Shown in pieces: positions 26,341-34,010 of a DNA stretch of 64,000 nt. The stretch comes from Actinomycetes bacterium (GTDB lineage: Bacteria; Actinomycetota; Actinomycetes; Mycobacteriales; Mycobacteriaceae). The position numbers and the translations under genes are program-made. The stretch covers positions 186,001 to 250,000 of the forward strand of contig JAEZZR010000011.1 of the NCBI GenBank assembly GCA_023418505.1, given 5' to 3'. The notes beneath the pieces were generated by a model. It saw only the letters and a program-made list of their open reading frames with translations, searched no databases and was not told the origin of the DNA. The first letter of the stretch is position 1, and every line of letters starts with the position of its first letter.

Positions 26341-27219
26341 TTATGCCTCTGGAACTTCGATGCCGAAAGCGTCGAAGTCCAACTCATCAGGCACCATAGT
26401 CATGCCCTGCTCTAGGGCATCGATGCGGGCCAGTTCGTCGTCGGAAAGCTCGAAATCGAAAACATCGAAGTTTTCCGCGATACGCGCTGGGCGCACGGAC
26501 TTTGGAATCACCTGACGCCCCTGCTGAATGTGCCAACGCAACATAACCTGAGCAGGGGTTTTGTCGTACTTAGCGCCGATTTCGTTGATAGTTTCGTTGG
26601 TCAGCGGAGTATCGCCACCCGAGTAGGTACGCAAACCACCGATTGGCGACCAAGCCTGGGTCAAGATGCCATGCTTGCGGTTGTATTCGTCCAACTCACG
26701 CTGCTGGGTGTAAGGGTGGACCTCGATCTGGTTCACAGCAGGGATGACGTCGGTTTCCTCAAACAAGCGGTCGAGACGCTTAGGCAAGAAGTTGCTCACG
26801 CCGATTGCGCGGACTTTTCCGTCGGCAAGCAAAGTCTCTAGCGCCTTGTAGGCCTGGATGGTCTTGTCGAAGCTCTGCGGATATGCCTGGTGCAGGATCA
26901 GCAGGTCAATCTGATCGATGCCCAACTTCGCGGAAGCCTTTTCGAAAGCGTGGAGGGTCTCGTCGTAGCCGTAGTCGCAGACCCAAACCTTGGTTTCTAC
27001 GAACACGTCCGAGCGATCCAAGCCGGACTGCTGCAACCCGGCACCGACGCCCTTTTCGTTGCCGTAAGCCGCAGCGGTATCGATGTGGCGGTACCCCACC
27101 TCGAGCACAGTCTTTACTGCTTCGGCGGTCTCCTCTGGCGGCGTCTGGTAGACACCGAATCCAATCTGTGGCAATTCCACGCCGTTGTTCAGAGTGAAGT
27201 GTGGTTGTGCGGTGGTCAT
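26341..27219 (-). CDS. Aldo/keto reductase
   Basis: A 292-residue NADPH-dependent reductase with a TIM barrel. The catalytic tetrad is intact: Asp47 (HIDTAAAYGNE), Tyr52, Lys77 (VETKVW) and His110 (LLILHQAY). GVSNF and IPKSVRPARIAENFDVFDF near the C-terminus mark the cofactor region. It is similar to 2,5-diketo-gluconate reductase-type AKRs; the substrate is unknown. It diverges from a TetR gene across a 105-bp gap with two clear operators and is therefore probably the regulated target. Confidence 0.9.
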   Translation of the reverse strand: MTTAQPHFTLNNGVELPQIGFGVYQTPPEETAEAVKTVLEVGYRHIDTAAAYGNEKGVGAGLQQSGLDRSDVFVETKVWVCDYGYDETLHAFEKASAKLGIDQIDLLILHQAYPQSFDKTIQAYKALETLLADGKVRAIGVSNFLPKRLDRLFEETDVIPAVNQIEVHPYTQQRELDEYNRKHGILTQAWSPIGGLRTYSGGDTPLTNETINEIGAKYDKTPAQVMLRWHIQQGRQVIPKSVRPARIAENFDVFDFELSDDELARIDALEQGMTMVPDELDFDAFGIEVPEA

Positions 27220-27255
27220 ACCTAACCCCTTCCAAGGTTCTCTAGATGCTTAAGC

Positions 27256-27303
27256 GGATATTCTCTATCCACTTCCCTGAGTGTAGCGGATATTTCGTAT
27301 CCG
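27256..27303. promoter_or_regulatory. Twin palindromic operators between AKR and TetR
   Basis: Two copies of the same dyad occur: GGATATTCTCTATCC (27256-27270) and CGGATATTTCGTATCCG (27287-27303). Each is GGATA, five bases, TATCC. Their centres are 32 bp apart, about three helical turns, so two repressor dimers would bind on the same face. A TATGGT -10 element at 27311-27316 serves the TetR gene, which begins at GTG 27325 with almost no leader. Confidence 0.7.
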
Positions 27304-27324
27304 GTTAAGGTATGGTGCTAAATC

Positions 27325-27996
27325 GTGACCGAAAACACCCCCTGTGAACGCAAACTCCGCAAAGACGCCCTGGCAAACCGGGAACGACTACTTGCTGCTG
27401 GTCGAGAGCTTTTCGCGCGGCACGGACTCGACGTGACGCTTAACGACGTAGCACACCACGCCGGGGTGGGAGTAGGTACTGCTTATCGACGATTTGCCAA
27501 CAAAGAAGAGCTAATCGACGCGATATCCCAGCGCCAAAACGAAGAAATGATCGAGATCCTGCACCAGGCGCTGGGCATGGAAGATGCCTGGGATGGGTTG
27601 GTGTTTTACCTGGAAGAGTCGCTAAAACTGCAAACCCGCGACCGCATGATGGCACAGATTTTTGCCGGACAGCGTATCCCCAAAGAGCAGTACGACGCAG
27701 GGGGAAATCAACTTGCGCCGCTGGTCAATCAGGTGGCGGAGCGCGCCCGCGAGGCCGGTGAACTACGCGAAGAAATCACCGGGACTGATTTAATCTTTCT
27801 GCAGATTGCACTAACCAAGATTGCACTGGTGAGCCGCGGTGGTGAACTCTACCGACGGTATCTGTGGATCGCACTGGATGGGATGCGGGTGGGTAATGTG
27901 GACGCCCCGCTACCAGTAGCCGCCTTAACCACAGAAGAAACGCATGAGCTGTTGCGGCCGGCAAAGCCTGTTGTTAGGACTGATGCAAAGGAGTAA
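27325..27996 (+). CDS. TetR-family regulator
   Basis: A 223-residue TetR protein with the helix-turn-helix near residues 35-60 (LNDVAHHAGVGVGTAYRRFANKEEL region). The GTG at 27325 lies about 8 nt after a TATGGT -10 box, indicating a leaderless message. Two GGATA-n5-TATCC dyads in the shared upstream region are the likely binding sites, giving autoregulation plus control of the divergent aldo/keto reductase. Its 3' end overlaps the convergent higA gene by 23 bp. Ligand unknown. Confidence 0.87.
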   Translation: MTENTPCERKLRKDALANRERLLAAGRELFARHGLDVTLNDVAHHAGVGVGTAYRRFANKEELIDAISQRQNEEMIEILHQALGMEDAWDGLVFYLEESLKLQTRDRMMAQIFAGQRIPKEQYDAGGNQLAPLVNQVAERAREAGELREEITGTDLIFLQIALTKIALVSRGGELYRRYLWIALDGMRVGNVDAPLPVAALTTEETHELLRPAKPVVRTDAKE

Positions 27997-28294
27997 TGGC
28001 AGCCACCTCTTCGCGTAGCGCACGGCGCCCTTGGCGCAGCTCGTAGTGCGACTGCAAATTCATCCAGAACTCTTCCGAAGTTCCGAAATAGCGCGCCAAG
28101 CGGATCGCGGTATCAGCGGTAATACCCCGCTTGCCATGGACAATTTCATTGATTCGACGCGGTGGTACACCAATAGAGACTGCCAGCTTATGCTGCGTAA
28201 TTCCGAAGCCTTCCACGAAGTCTTCCAGCAAGATCTCCCCTGGATGGATCGGCTCGATCACATCGTGCTCAGTGGTAATCGACGAGTTCGACAT
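27974..28294 (-). CDS. higA: HigA-type antitoxin
   Basis: A 106-residue Xre/HigA-family antitoxin. The segment IHPGEILLEDFVEGFGITQHKLA leads into the helix-turn-helix (about residues 32-53) and RLARYFGTSEEFWMNLQ completes the signature of the HigA/VapI group. The ATG at 28294 is preferred because AAGGAG stands 6 nt upstream; it overlaps the toxin gene by 26 bp. Other in-frame starts exist at 28309 and 28321. It should neutralise the upstream toxin and repress the shared promoter. The gene's end overlaps a convergent TetR gene. Confidence 0.88.
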   Translation of the reverse strand: MSNSSITTEHDVIEPIHPGEILLEDFVEGFGITQHKLAVSIGVPPRRINEIVHGKRGITADTAIRLARYFGTSEEFWMNLQSHYELRQGRRALREEVAAITPLHQS

Positions 28295-28550
28295 CTTCCG
28301 CTCCTTCATCTCTCCAGACAAAACAAATACGCCACTGCGCGTTAACTCGAATGCTGTACTGCCCTAATCGGTCGCCCATAAGTCGCTCCAACCGGTTCCC
28401 GGGTGGAATCCTCAGATCTTCGACATCCTTCGCAGCGTCGATTAGTTCCAGCTTCCGCAGAGCAGTACGTTGCACTTTTCGATCAATACGTTTGACAAAC
28501 TTCAACTGCCAGATTCGCTCAGTGTCCTTACTGCCAAACGATCTGATCAT
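28269..28550 (-). CDS. higB: HigB/RelE-type toxin
   Basis: A 93-residue mRNA-interferase-type toxin of the RelE/ParE superfamily, HigB branch. Typical features are LERLMGDRLGQYSIRVNAQWRICFVW, where the Arg-rich strand carries catalytic residues, and the acidic C-terminal VELVDYH ending with the conserved His. The toxin-first order is that of higBA. The start ATG lies 6 nt after a perfect TATAAT (28557-28562, minus strand), so the message looks leaderless. Expected to cleave ribosome-bound mRNA. Confidence 0.88.
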   Translation of the reverse strand: MIRSFGSKDTERIWQLKFVKRIDRKVQRTALRKLELIDAAKDVEDLRIPPGNRLERLMGDRLGQYSIRVNAQWRICFVWRDEGAEDVELVDYH

Positions 28551-28556
28551 GAGCAG

Positions 28557-28593
28557 ATTATATAACGCTCGACGTTAATAACGCTAGACGTTA
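28557..28593 (-). promoter_or_regulatory. higBA promoter with two operator dyads
   Basis: A perfect TATAAT -10 (28557-28562, minus) is followed upstream by two tandem dyads, TAACGCTCGACGTTA (28563-28577) and TAACGCTAGACGTTA (28579-28593), each TAACG, five bases, CGTTA. They are 16 bp apart, cover the spacer and -35 region, and the second extends into the last codons of ychF. This is the expected layout for HigA autorepression. Confidence 0.75.
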
Positions 28594-29669
28594 AACCGGA
28601 ACTCCACCACATCACCGTCGGCCATGATGTAATCCTTGCCCTCTTGGCGCACCTTGCCTTTGGCTTTCGCCTCGGCCATAGAGCCTGCTTCATCCAAATC
28701 GGTGAAGCTAACGATCTCGGCCTTGATGAAGCCACGCTCGAAGTCAGTGTGGATCACACCAGCAGCCTGCGGCGCGGTAGCACCCTGCTTGATGGTCCAG
28801 GCACGCGCTTCCTTTGGACCTGCCGTCAGATAAGTCTGCAGCCCAAGCGTGGCGAAACCGGCCTTGGCCAACGAATGCAAGCCGGGTTCTTCCTGGCCGA
28901 CGGATTCGAGCAGCTCCGCGGCTTCCTCGTCGTCAAGCTCCAGCAGCTCCGCTTCCGTCTTCGCGTCCAGGAACACGCAGTCGGCGGGAGCCACGAGGTC
29001 GCGCAACTCAGCCCGGCGCGCCTCGTCGGTAAGCACACCTTCGTCGGAGTTGAAGACATAGAGGAATGGCTTCGCCGTCATCAGGTGCAGCTCGCGCAGC
29101 GCAGCCAAGTCGATTTCGCCCGCCTTCGCGGCGGCAAACAACGTGCGGCCGTCTTCGAGGATCTCTTGGGCTTGTTTGACGGCTGCTACTACGTCGGCAA
29201 GCTCCTTGTTCTTACGCGCATCCTTTTCCAGACGCGGCAGAGCCTTTTCGACGGTTTGCAGGTCGGCGAGGATCAGCTCGGTATTAATGACGTCGATGTC
29301 GGTGCGTGGATCGACCTGGCCGTCGACGTGGATGACGTTGTCGTCGGAGAAAGCGCGCACAACCTGGCAGATTGCGTCGGCGTCGCGGATGTTAGCCAAG
29401 AACGCGTTGCCCATACCCTCGCCGTGAGAAGCGCCCTTCACAATGCCTGCGATGTCCACGAACGAGACGGTGGCCGGCAAAATGCGCTCGGAGGAAAAAA
29501 TCTCTGCCAGCCGCTGCAGGCGCGCATCGGGCAGCTCCACTACACCCACATTCGGATCGATGGTGGCGAAAGGGTAATTCGCTGCCAGCACATCGTTGCG
29601 GGTCAAAGCATTAAATAACGTGGACTTTCCCACGTTCGGCAAACCAACAATTCCTAGAGTTAAAGACAC
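28584..29669 (-). CDS. ychF: Universally conserved GTPase/ATPase YchF
   Basis: A 361-residue Obg-family nucleotide hydrolase (OLA1/YchF) that prefers ATP and associates with ribosomes. The P-loop GLPNVGKST is at residues 9-17, FVDIAGIVKGAS is the G3/switch II region, and the C-terminal TGS-like domain holds AGVIHTDFERGFIKAEI. The GTG at 29669 gives the conserved MSLTLGIVGLPNVGK start; an ATG three codons upstream (29678) is possible. Part of the conserved xseAB-ychF neighbourhood, here separated from xseAB by a transporter insertion. Confidence 0.94.
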   Translation of the reverse strand: MSLTLGIVGLPNVGKSTLFNALTRNDVLAANYPFATIDPNVGVVELPDARLQRLAEIFSSERILPATVSFVDIAGIVKGASHGEGMGNAFLANIRDADAICQVVRAFSDDNVIHVDGQVDPRTDIDVINTELILADLQTVEKALPRLEKDARKNKELADVVAAVKQAQEILEDGRTLFAAAKAGEIDLAALRELHLMTAKPFLYVFNSDEGVLTDEARRAELRDLVAPADCVFLDAKTEAELLELDDEEAAELLESVGQEEPGLHSLAKAGFATLGLQTYLTAGPKEARAWTIKQGATAPQAAGVIHTDFERGFIKAEIVSFTDLDEAGSMAEAKAKGKVRQEGKDYIMADGDVVEFRFNV

Positions 29670-29780
29670 GCTCCACATCTTAAGGCACAGCGCACGCCTA
29701 CCTCCTGCTACCCCCGTAGTGGTACCCCCTGCAAAAGAGTGCTACTTTCAAGGAAGTTTTTGAGATGGGAGTTTCACATA

Positions 29781-31418
29781 ATGGACACTTCGAAGAAAAC
29801 AGCAGGTGGAACCAACGGAAGCCGGGAAGTGTTCTCTACCCGTGCGGCGTTCCTCTTTGCTGCGATCGGCTCCGCAGTTGGTTTGGGAAATATCTGGCGC
29901 TTCCCGTACGTGGCATATGAATCTGGCGGCGGCGCCTTCCTGATTCCCTACATCGTGGCACTGCTGACCGCCGGTATTCCGCTGCTGTTCCTGGACTACG
30001 CGCTGGGGCACCGTTTCCGTGGGTCGGCGCCGAAGACTTTCCGTCGCATCAAGCCATGGGCAGAGCCAGTGGGTTGGTTCCAGGTAGGCGTGTCCTTCTT
30101 TATTACCGTCTACTACGCGGTAATTATTTCGTGGGCGTTTTTGTACGCGTTTAAGTCCCTGGGGCGCGTGTGGGGCGATGATCCCAATGGCTACTTCTTT
30201 GAAAGCTTCCTCTCGGTAGATACGGAAACAGTTACGTCGCTGCACTTCGTGCCACCGATTGCGATTGTGTTGCTTCTGGTGTGGGCATTCGTGATCATCA
30301 CCTTGGCCATTGGCGTGGATAAAGGTATTGGCCGCGTTTCGCTGGTGTTCCTGCCACTGCTGGCCGTGCTGTTTATCATCGTGGTGATTTACTCGCTGAC
30401 TCTCGATGGCGCCGCTGCCGGCCTGGACGCTTTCTTCACCCCGGACTGGAGCGCATTGTCCGACTCCGGCGTGTGGATCGCAGCTTACGGCCAGATCTTC
30501 TTCTCACTGTCCGTGGCGTTCGGCATCATGCTCACCTACGCCTCTTACCTGAAGCCACGCACGAACCTCACGGGTTCGGGTCTGGTGACGGGCTTCGCAA
30601 ACTCGTCGTTTGAAGTGCTCGCAGGTATCGGCGTTTTCGCCACGCTGGGATTTATGGCAATGCAGTCCGGGCAGGCTATCGACGAAGTAGCTACCGGCGG
30701 CATCGGCTTGGCATTCGTCGCCTTCCCTGCTGTGATCTCGCAAATGCCTTCGTTCATCGGCCCGGTGTTCGGCCTGCTGTTCTTCCTATCGCTGGCGATT
30801 GCGGGTTTGACCTCGCTGATGTCTCTGCTGGAAGTTGTGGTTTCCGCGGTACAAGACAAGCTAAACCTGGGACGCGTGCAGGCCACGTTGTCTATCGGTG
30901 GCTTGATGGCCGTGATCTCGATGATCCTGTTCCCTACCACCACCGGTTTGGTCACCTTGGACATCATGGACAAGTTCACCAACCAGATCGGCATCGTATT
31001 TATCGCGCTAGCTGCCATCGTGGTACTGGACTGGGTCTTGCGCCGCACGGATGAATTTGCGCTGCACCTCAATGCAGTCTCGTCGGTAAAGGTGGGCACC
31101 ATCTGGCGGATCTTCCTGGTAAACATCACCCCGGTGGTGTTGGCCTTCATTCTGTTCCAAGAATTGGTCAGCCTCTTCCAAGAGAACTACGAAGGCTACT
31201 CCGACGCACAGATCAACGCCTTCGGTTGGGGTGTGATTGTGATTATCGGCATCGGCTCGCTACTCATGACCATCGCCCCATGGCGCGGCCAGCACATGCT
31301 GGACGGCCCTCCAGGCTCGGACTTCGGCGTCACGCCTGGATTCAAACAAGGCACCCACGTGCCGCACAAGTACCAGCCGGAAGCTAACGGCGCCAGCACA
31401 GAAGCAAGTGGAGTTTAA
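29781..31418 (+). CDS. metP: Sodium:amino-acid symporter, NSS family (MetP-like)
   Basis: A 545-residue neurotransmitter:sodium symporter-type (LeuT fold) transporter with about 12 helices. The first helix carries the NSS signature AAIGSAVGLGNIWRFPYVAYESGGGAF. The gene is followed after 9 bp by a 55-residue single-helix protein matching the MetS small subunit, a pairing known from the C. glutamicum MetPS methionine/alanine importer. The symbol is therefore context-based; substrate is inferred. The ATG at 29781 is preceded by GGGAG about 10 nt away. Confidence 0.85.
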   Translation: MDTSKKTAGGTNGSREVFSTRAAFLFAAIGSAVGLGNIWRFPYVAYESGGGAFLIPYIVALLTAGIPLLFLDYALGHRFRGSAPKTFRRIKPWAEPVGWFQVGVSFFITVYYAVIISWAFLYAFKSLGRVWGDDPNGYFFESFLSVDTETVTSLHFVPPIAIVLLLVWAFVIITLAIGVDKGIGRVSLVFLPLLAVLFIIVVIYSLTLDGAAAGLDAFFTPDWSALSDSGVWIAAYGQIFFSLSVAFGIMLTYASYLKPRTNLTGSGLVTGFANSSFEVLAGIGVFATLGFMAMQSGQAIDEVATGGIGLAFVAFPAVISQMPSFIGPVFGLLFFLSLAIAGLTSLMSLLEVVVSAVQDKLNLGRVQATLSIGGLMAVISMILFPTTTGLVTLDIMDKFTNQIGIVFIALAAIVVLDWVLRRTDEFALHLNAVSSVKVGTIWRIFLVNITPVVLAFILFQELVSLFQENYEGYSDAQINAFGWGVIVIIGIGSLLMTIAPWRGQHMLDGPPGSDFGVTPGFKQGTHVPHKYQPEANGASTEASGV

Positions 31419-31427
31419 GGAGCACCC

Positions 31428-31595
31428 ATGTCCGGTATCGCAATTGTGATGATGAGCTTGTTCATGGTGGTCATCTGGGGCGGATTCGCCACCGCAGTGA
31501 TCCACTTGATTAAAAATCCCGATGAATCGGCAGGCACCTTGGGCACCGATCCTGCAGTGAGCAACGAAGAGCTCGCCGCCCAAGAAACGCAGTAA
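31428..31595 (+). CDS. metS: MetS-type small subunit of NSS transporter
   Basis: A 55-residue protein: a single hydrophobic helix (about residues 4-28, ending ATAVIHLIKNPD) followed by a short acidic hydrophilic tail. The ATG has AAGGAG (31417-31422) 5 nt upstream and follows the symporter stop by 9 bp. In C. glutamicum the analogous small protein is required for MetP function. Length, single helix and position all fit; it is below the usual gene-finding size cut-off. Confidence 0.82.
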   Translation: MSGIAIVMMSLFMVVIWGGFATAVIHLIKNPDESAGTLGTDPAVSNEELAAQETQ

Positions 31596-31665
31596 GTTAG
31601 CGCAGTAATTCGGGACGCCTAATTATGTTTGGTGCTTTATGCATCTGCCCTGCATAATAGGCGTC

Positions 31666-33084
31666 GTGAGCAAATCGAATCAGGGTGAAAGCACCCCTTC
31701 AAAGGATCCTTTTGACGCTGCGATGGGCACCGAGCCCTTGCGCGTCAAACAGACTCTTTCGATTCCCTCAGACGAAACGATCGAGGAATCCTCCACCCCT
31801 GAGCTCAAAGAAGATGGCGAAGAGCTAGAGCAGCTGATGGAAGAAAATAACACCGAATCCATCGACCGCGCCGACGTCATCGGCGAGGGTGGCCGCTGGT
31901 TTGCTGGCTGGTGCCTGCGCTTCCTTATTATCTCCGCAGCAGCCGTAGTAATCGGCATGGCCATCGGCAAGGTCTGGGCTGGTTTGTTGCCAGTGCTGTT
32001 GGCACTGATTGTCACCACCGTGCTGTATCCAGTGGCAGCGATGATGATGAAGTTCAAGTTCCCCGCCGGGCTGGCTTCAGCTATCACAATCCTGCTGGCA
32101 TTCGGTCTCTTCGGCGGTGTTTTCGCCTTGATGGCGCCGGTGGTTCGGGATCAGATCCCAGAACTATCCCGCCAGTTCATTTCTGGAGTAGAAGAAGCCC
32201 AGAAGTACATTCAGGGTCCTCCATTTAACATCGAAGACGCACAGATCCTCGACGCCATGGATCAAGCCACCGCCTGGCTGCAGCAAAAGGCCGGCGACAT
32301 TGCGAACACGGTGTTCACGGGCATTACCGTCGTCGGCAGCTTTGCCGTAACCCTGGTAGTGACGCTGGTACTGACCTTCTTCTTCGTCAAAGATGGTCGC
32401 CACTTCCTGCCGTGGCTGCGTCGCATTACGGGTCGTCGTTTGGGTTGGCACCTCACCGAGGTTCTCACTCGCTCGTGGAACACTCTTTCCGGGTTCATCC
32501 GTACCCAGGCGTTAGTTTCGCTTTTCGACGCGGTCTTTATCGGCGCTGGTCTTTGGATCTTGGGAGTGCCACTGGCATTCGTACTGGCGGTCATTACGTT
32601 CTTCGCCGGCTTCATCCCAATTGTGGGTGCGTTTACCGCTGGATTTATTGCCGTGATGGTTGCCCTGGTGGCCAACGGCTTCCAGACTGCCATCATCGTG
32701 CTGATCATCATCATCGTGGTCCAGCAGCTGGAAGGCAACGTGCTGCAGCCACTGCTGCAGTCCAAGGCCATGAACCTGCATGCCGCGATCGTGCTGTTGT
32801 CGGTGACCCTCGGTGGCACGCTATTCGGCATCATCGGCGCTTTCTTGGCAGTACCGGTAGCAGCCGTTGTTGCCGTGTGGCTGCGCTACTTGGGTGATCT
32901 GACCGATCTGCGCACCGGTGATAAGACCGCCCGCGATATTCAATTCGCCACCGAGGCCGGTTCGATCTCTGGCATTCAGGTAGAGGCAGCCGGCCGGGCA
33001 ATGCGCGATCGTATCCTGGCCTTGCGCGGTAAGAAGGAAAAGGAAGAAAACACCGACGGTTCCGATACCGTGGACAAGGACTAA
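31666..33084 (+). CDS. AI-2E family transporter / membrane protein
   Basis: A 472-residue membrane protein of the AI-2E (YdiK/PerM/TqsA) family. After an acidic N-terminal extension of about 75 residues come eight hydrophobic segments; FVKDGRHFLPWLRRITGRR and the conserved GFIPIVGAFTAG and EGNVLQPLLQSKAMNLHA segments are diagnostic. GTG 31666 lies about 8 nt after CATAAT (31653-31658), suggesting leaderless transcription. Members export diverse small molecules; the substrate is unknown. Confidence 0.88.
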   Translation: MSKSNQGESTPSKDPFDAAMGTEPLRVKQTLSIPSDETIEESSTPELKEDGEELEQLMEENNTESIDRADVIGEGGRWFAGWCLRFLIISAAAVVIGMAIGKVWAGLLPVLLALIVTTVLYPVAAMMMKFKFPAGLASAITILLAFGLFGGVFALMAPVVRDQIPELSRQFISGVEEAQKYIQGPPFNIEDAQILDAMDQATAWLQQKAGDIANTVFTGITVVGSFAVTLVVTLVLTFFFVKDGRHFLPWLRRITGRRLGWHLTEVLTRSWNTLSGFIRTQALVSLFDAVFIGAGLWILGVPLAFVLAVITFFAGFIPIVGAFTAGFIAVMVALVANGFQTAIIVLIIIIVVQQLEGNVLQPLLQSKAMNLHAAIVLLSVTLGGTLFGIIGAFLAVPVAAVVAVWLRYLGDLTDLRTGDKTARDIQFATEAGSISGIQVEAAGRAMRDRILALRGKKEKEENTDGSDTVDKD

Positions 33085-33106
33085 GTTTCGGGTAACATTT
33101 TCAACC

Positions 33107-33988
33107 GTGTCCGATAAACCAGCAGCTCGACGGTCGCGATCCCACCGTCAGCCGAAACAAGCGTTTCGGCTTCCAATGTGGGCTCCACCACTGCTTTTAA
33201 TAGCCAGTGGCATCCTAGGGCTGCTGTTTTCTATTCCCACCGGCTCGGTGGGCACGCCTTATCTGATTGCTTTCTTTACTGCTGCCGTGGTGGGCACCCT
33301 GTTTGTGGTGGCTCGCGGCTTAACGGTAACTGTGGCACAGATCCCGTTGCTGTTTACCATCATCACTCCTCTGGTGGCGTGGTACACGGGCTCTTTTGCA
33401 GATATGGCTGTTGGCGGCGTTTCAGCTTCTACGCCATTTAAAACCCGCGTGATCACTGCGGCTTATCCGGTAATTCAGTTCTTCCCCTGGATGGTGCTGA
33501 TCACGCTGACGACGCTAGCGATTGCCATCTGGCGTTACGTAGAAACCAAGCGCACCGCCGAGAAATACCAAAAGCTACGCCGCAAAGATGTGCGTCGCCA
33601 GAAAGAAGTTAATCAGCGCACTGCCCGCCATGCCAGCGAAGCACGGCAACGCACGGTGCGCGCGCAACAAAGGCAAGAATCGAAATCTGCGCAGCAGCTT
33701 ATTGAAGAGTCGCGGCGCCGCCGTGCGGAACGCGATCGGCTCTACGCCCAACGCCAGCAGCAGCGGCTTCAAGCGCAACAGCGTCGGGCGCAGCGCCAGC
33801 AGCAGGCGCCCCATCAGGCTCGCGTGTGGGGTGGTGAGCAACGTTCGCCTCGCACCAGTCCCGGACGCAATCCAGAGATTCGCCGGGTACAACGGCCGCC
33901 GCAGAATCAGCATCGCACCACCACGTGGGGCGAGGGGAACTTGGATCGGCCTGCACCGCGGCGCCCGCGTGATCGTCGCCAGCCATAA
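33107..33988 (+). CDS. DUF6542 domain membrane protein
   Basis: A 293-residue protein: a basic N-terminus, four predicted membrane helices (about residues 25-150, containing IPTGSVGTPYLIAFFTAAVVGTLFVVARGL), then a long very basic, Gln/Arg-rich tail likely to form a cytoplasmic coiled coil or bind nucleic acid. The membrane part fits DUF6542, an actinobacterial family usually next to xseA. Function unknown. The GTG start follows a TAACAT-like -10 by a few bases. xseA begins 22 bp downstream on the same strand. Confidence 0.78.
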   Translation: MSDKPAARRSRSHRQPKQAFRLPMWAPPLLLIASGILGLLFSIPTGSVGTPYLIAFFTAAVVGTLFVVARGLTVTVAQIPLLFTIITPLVAWYTGSFADMAVGGVSASTPFKTRVITAAYPVIQFFPWMVLITLTTLAIAIWRYVETKRTAEKYQKLRRKDVRRQKEVNQRTARHASEARQRTVRAQQRQESKSAQQLIEESRRRRAERDRLYAQRQQQRLQAQQRRAQRQQQAPHQARVWGGEQRSPRTSPGRNPEIRRVQRPPQNQHRTTTWGEGNLDRPAPRRPRDRRQP

Positions 33989-34010
33989 CTAACATGCCCG
34001 GGAGCTATAC

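Noticed and set aside
28644..29618. 324-codon open frame antisense to ychF
   Set aside because: The opposite strand encodes an intact, highly conserved YchF; the antisense product has no recognisable domain.
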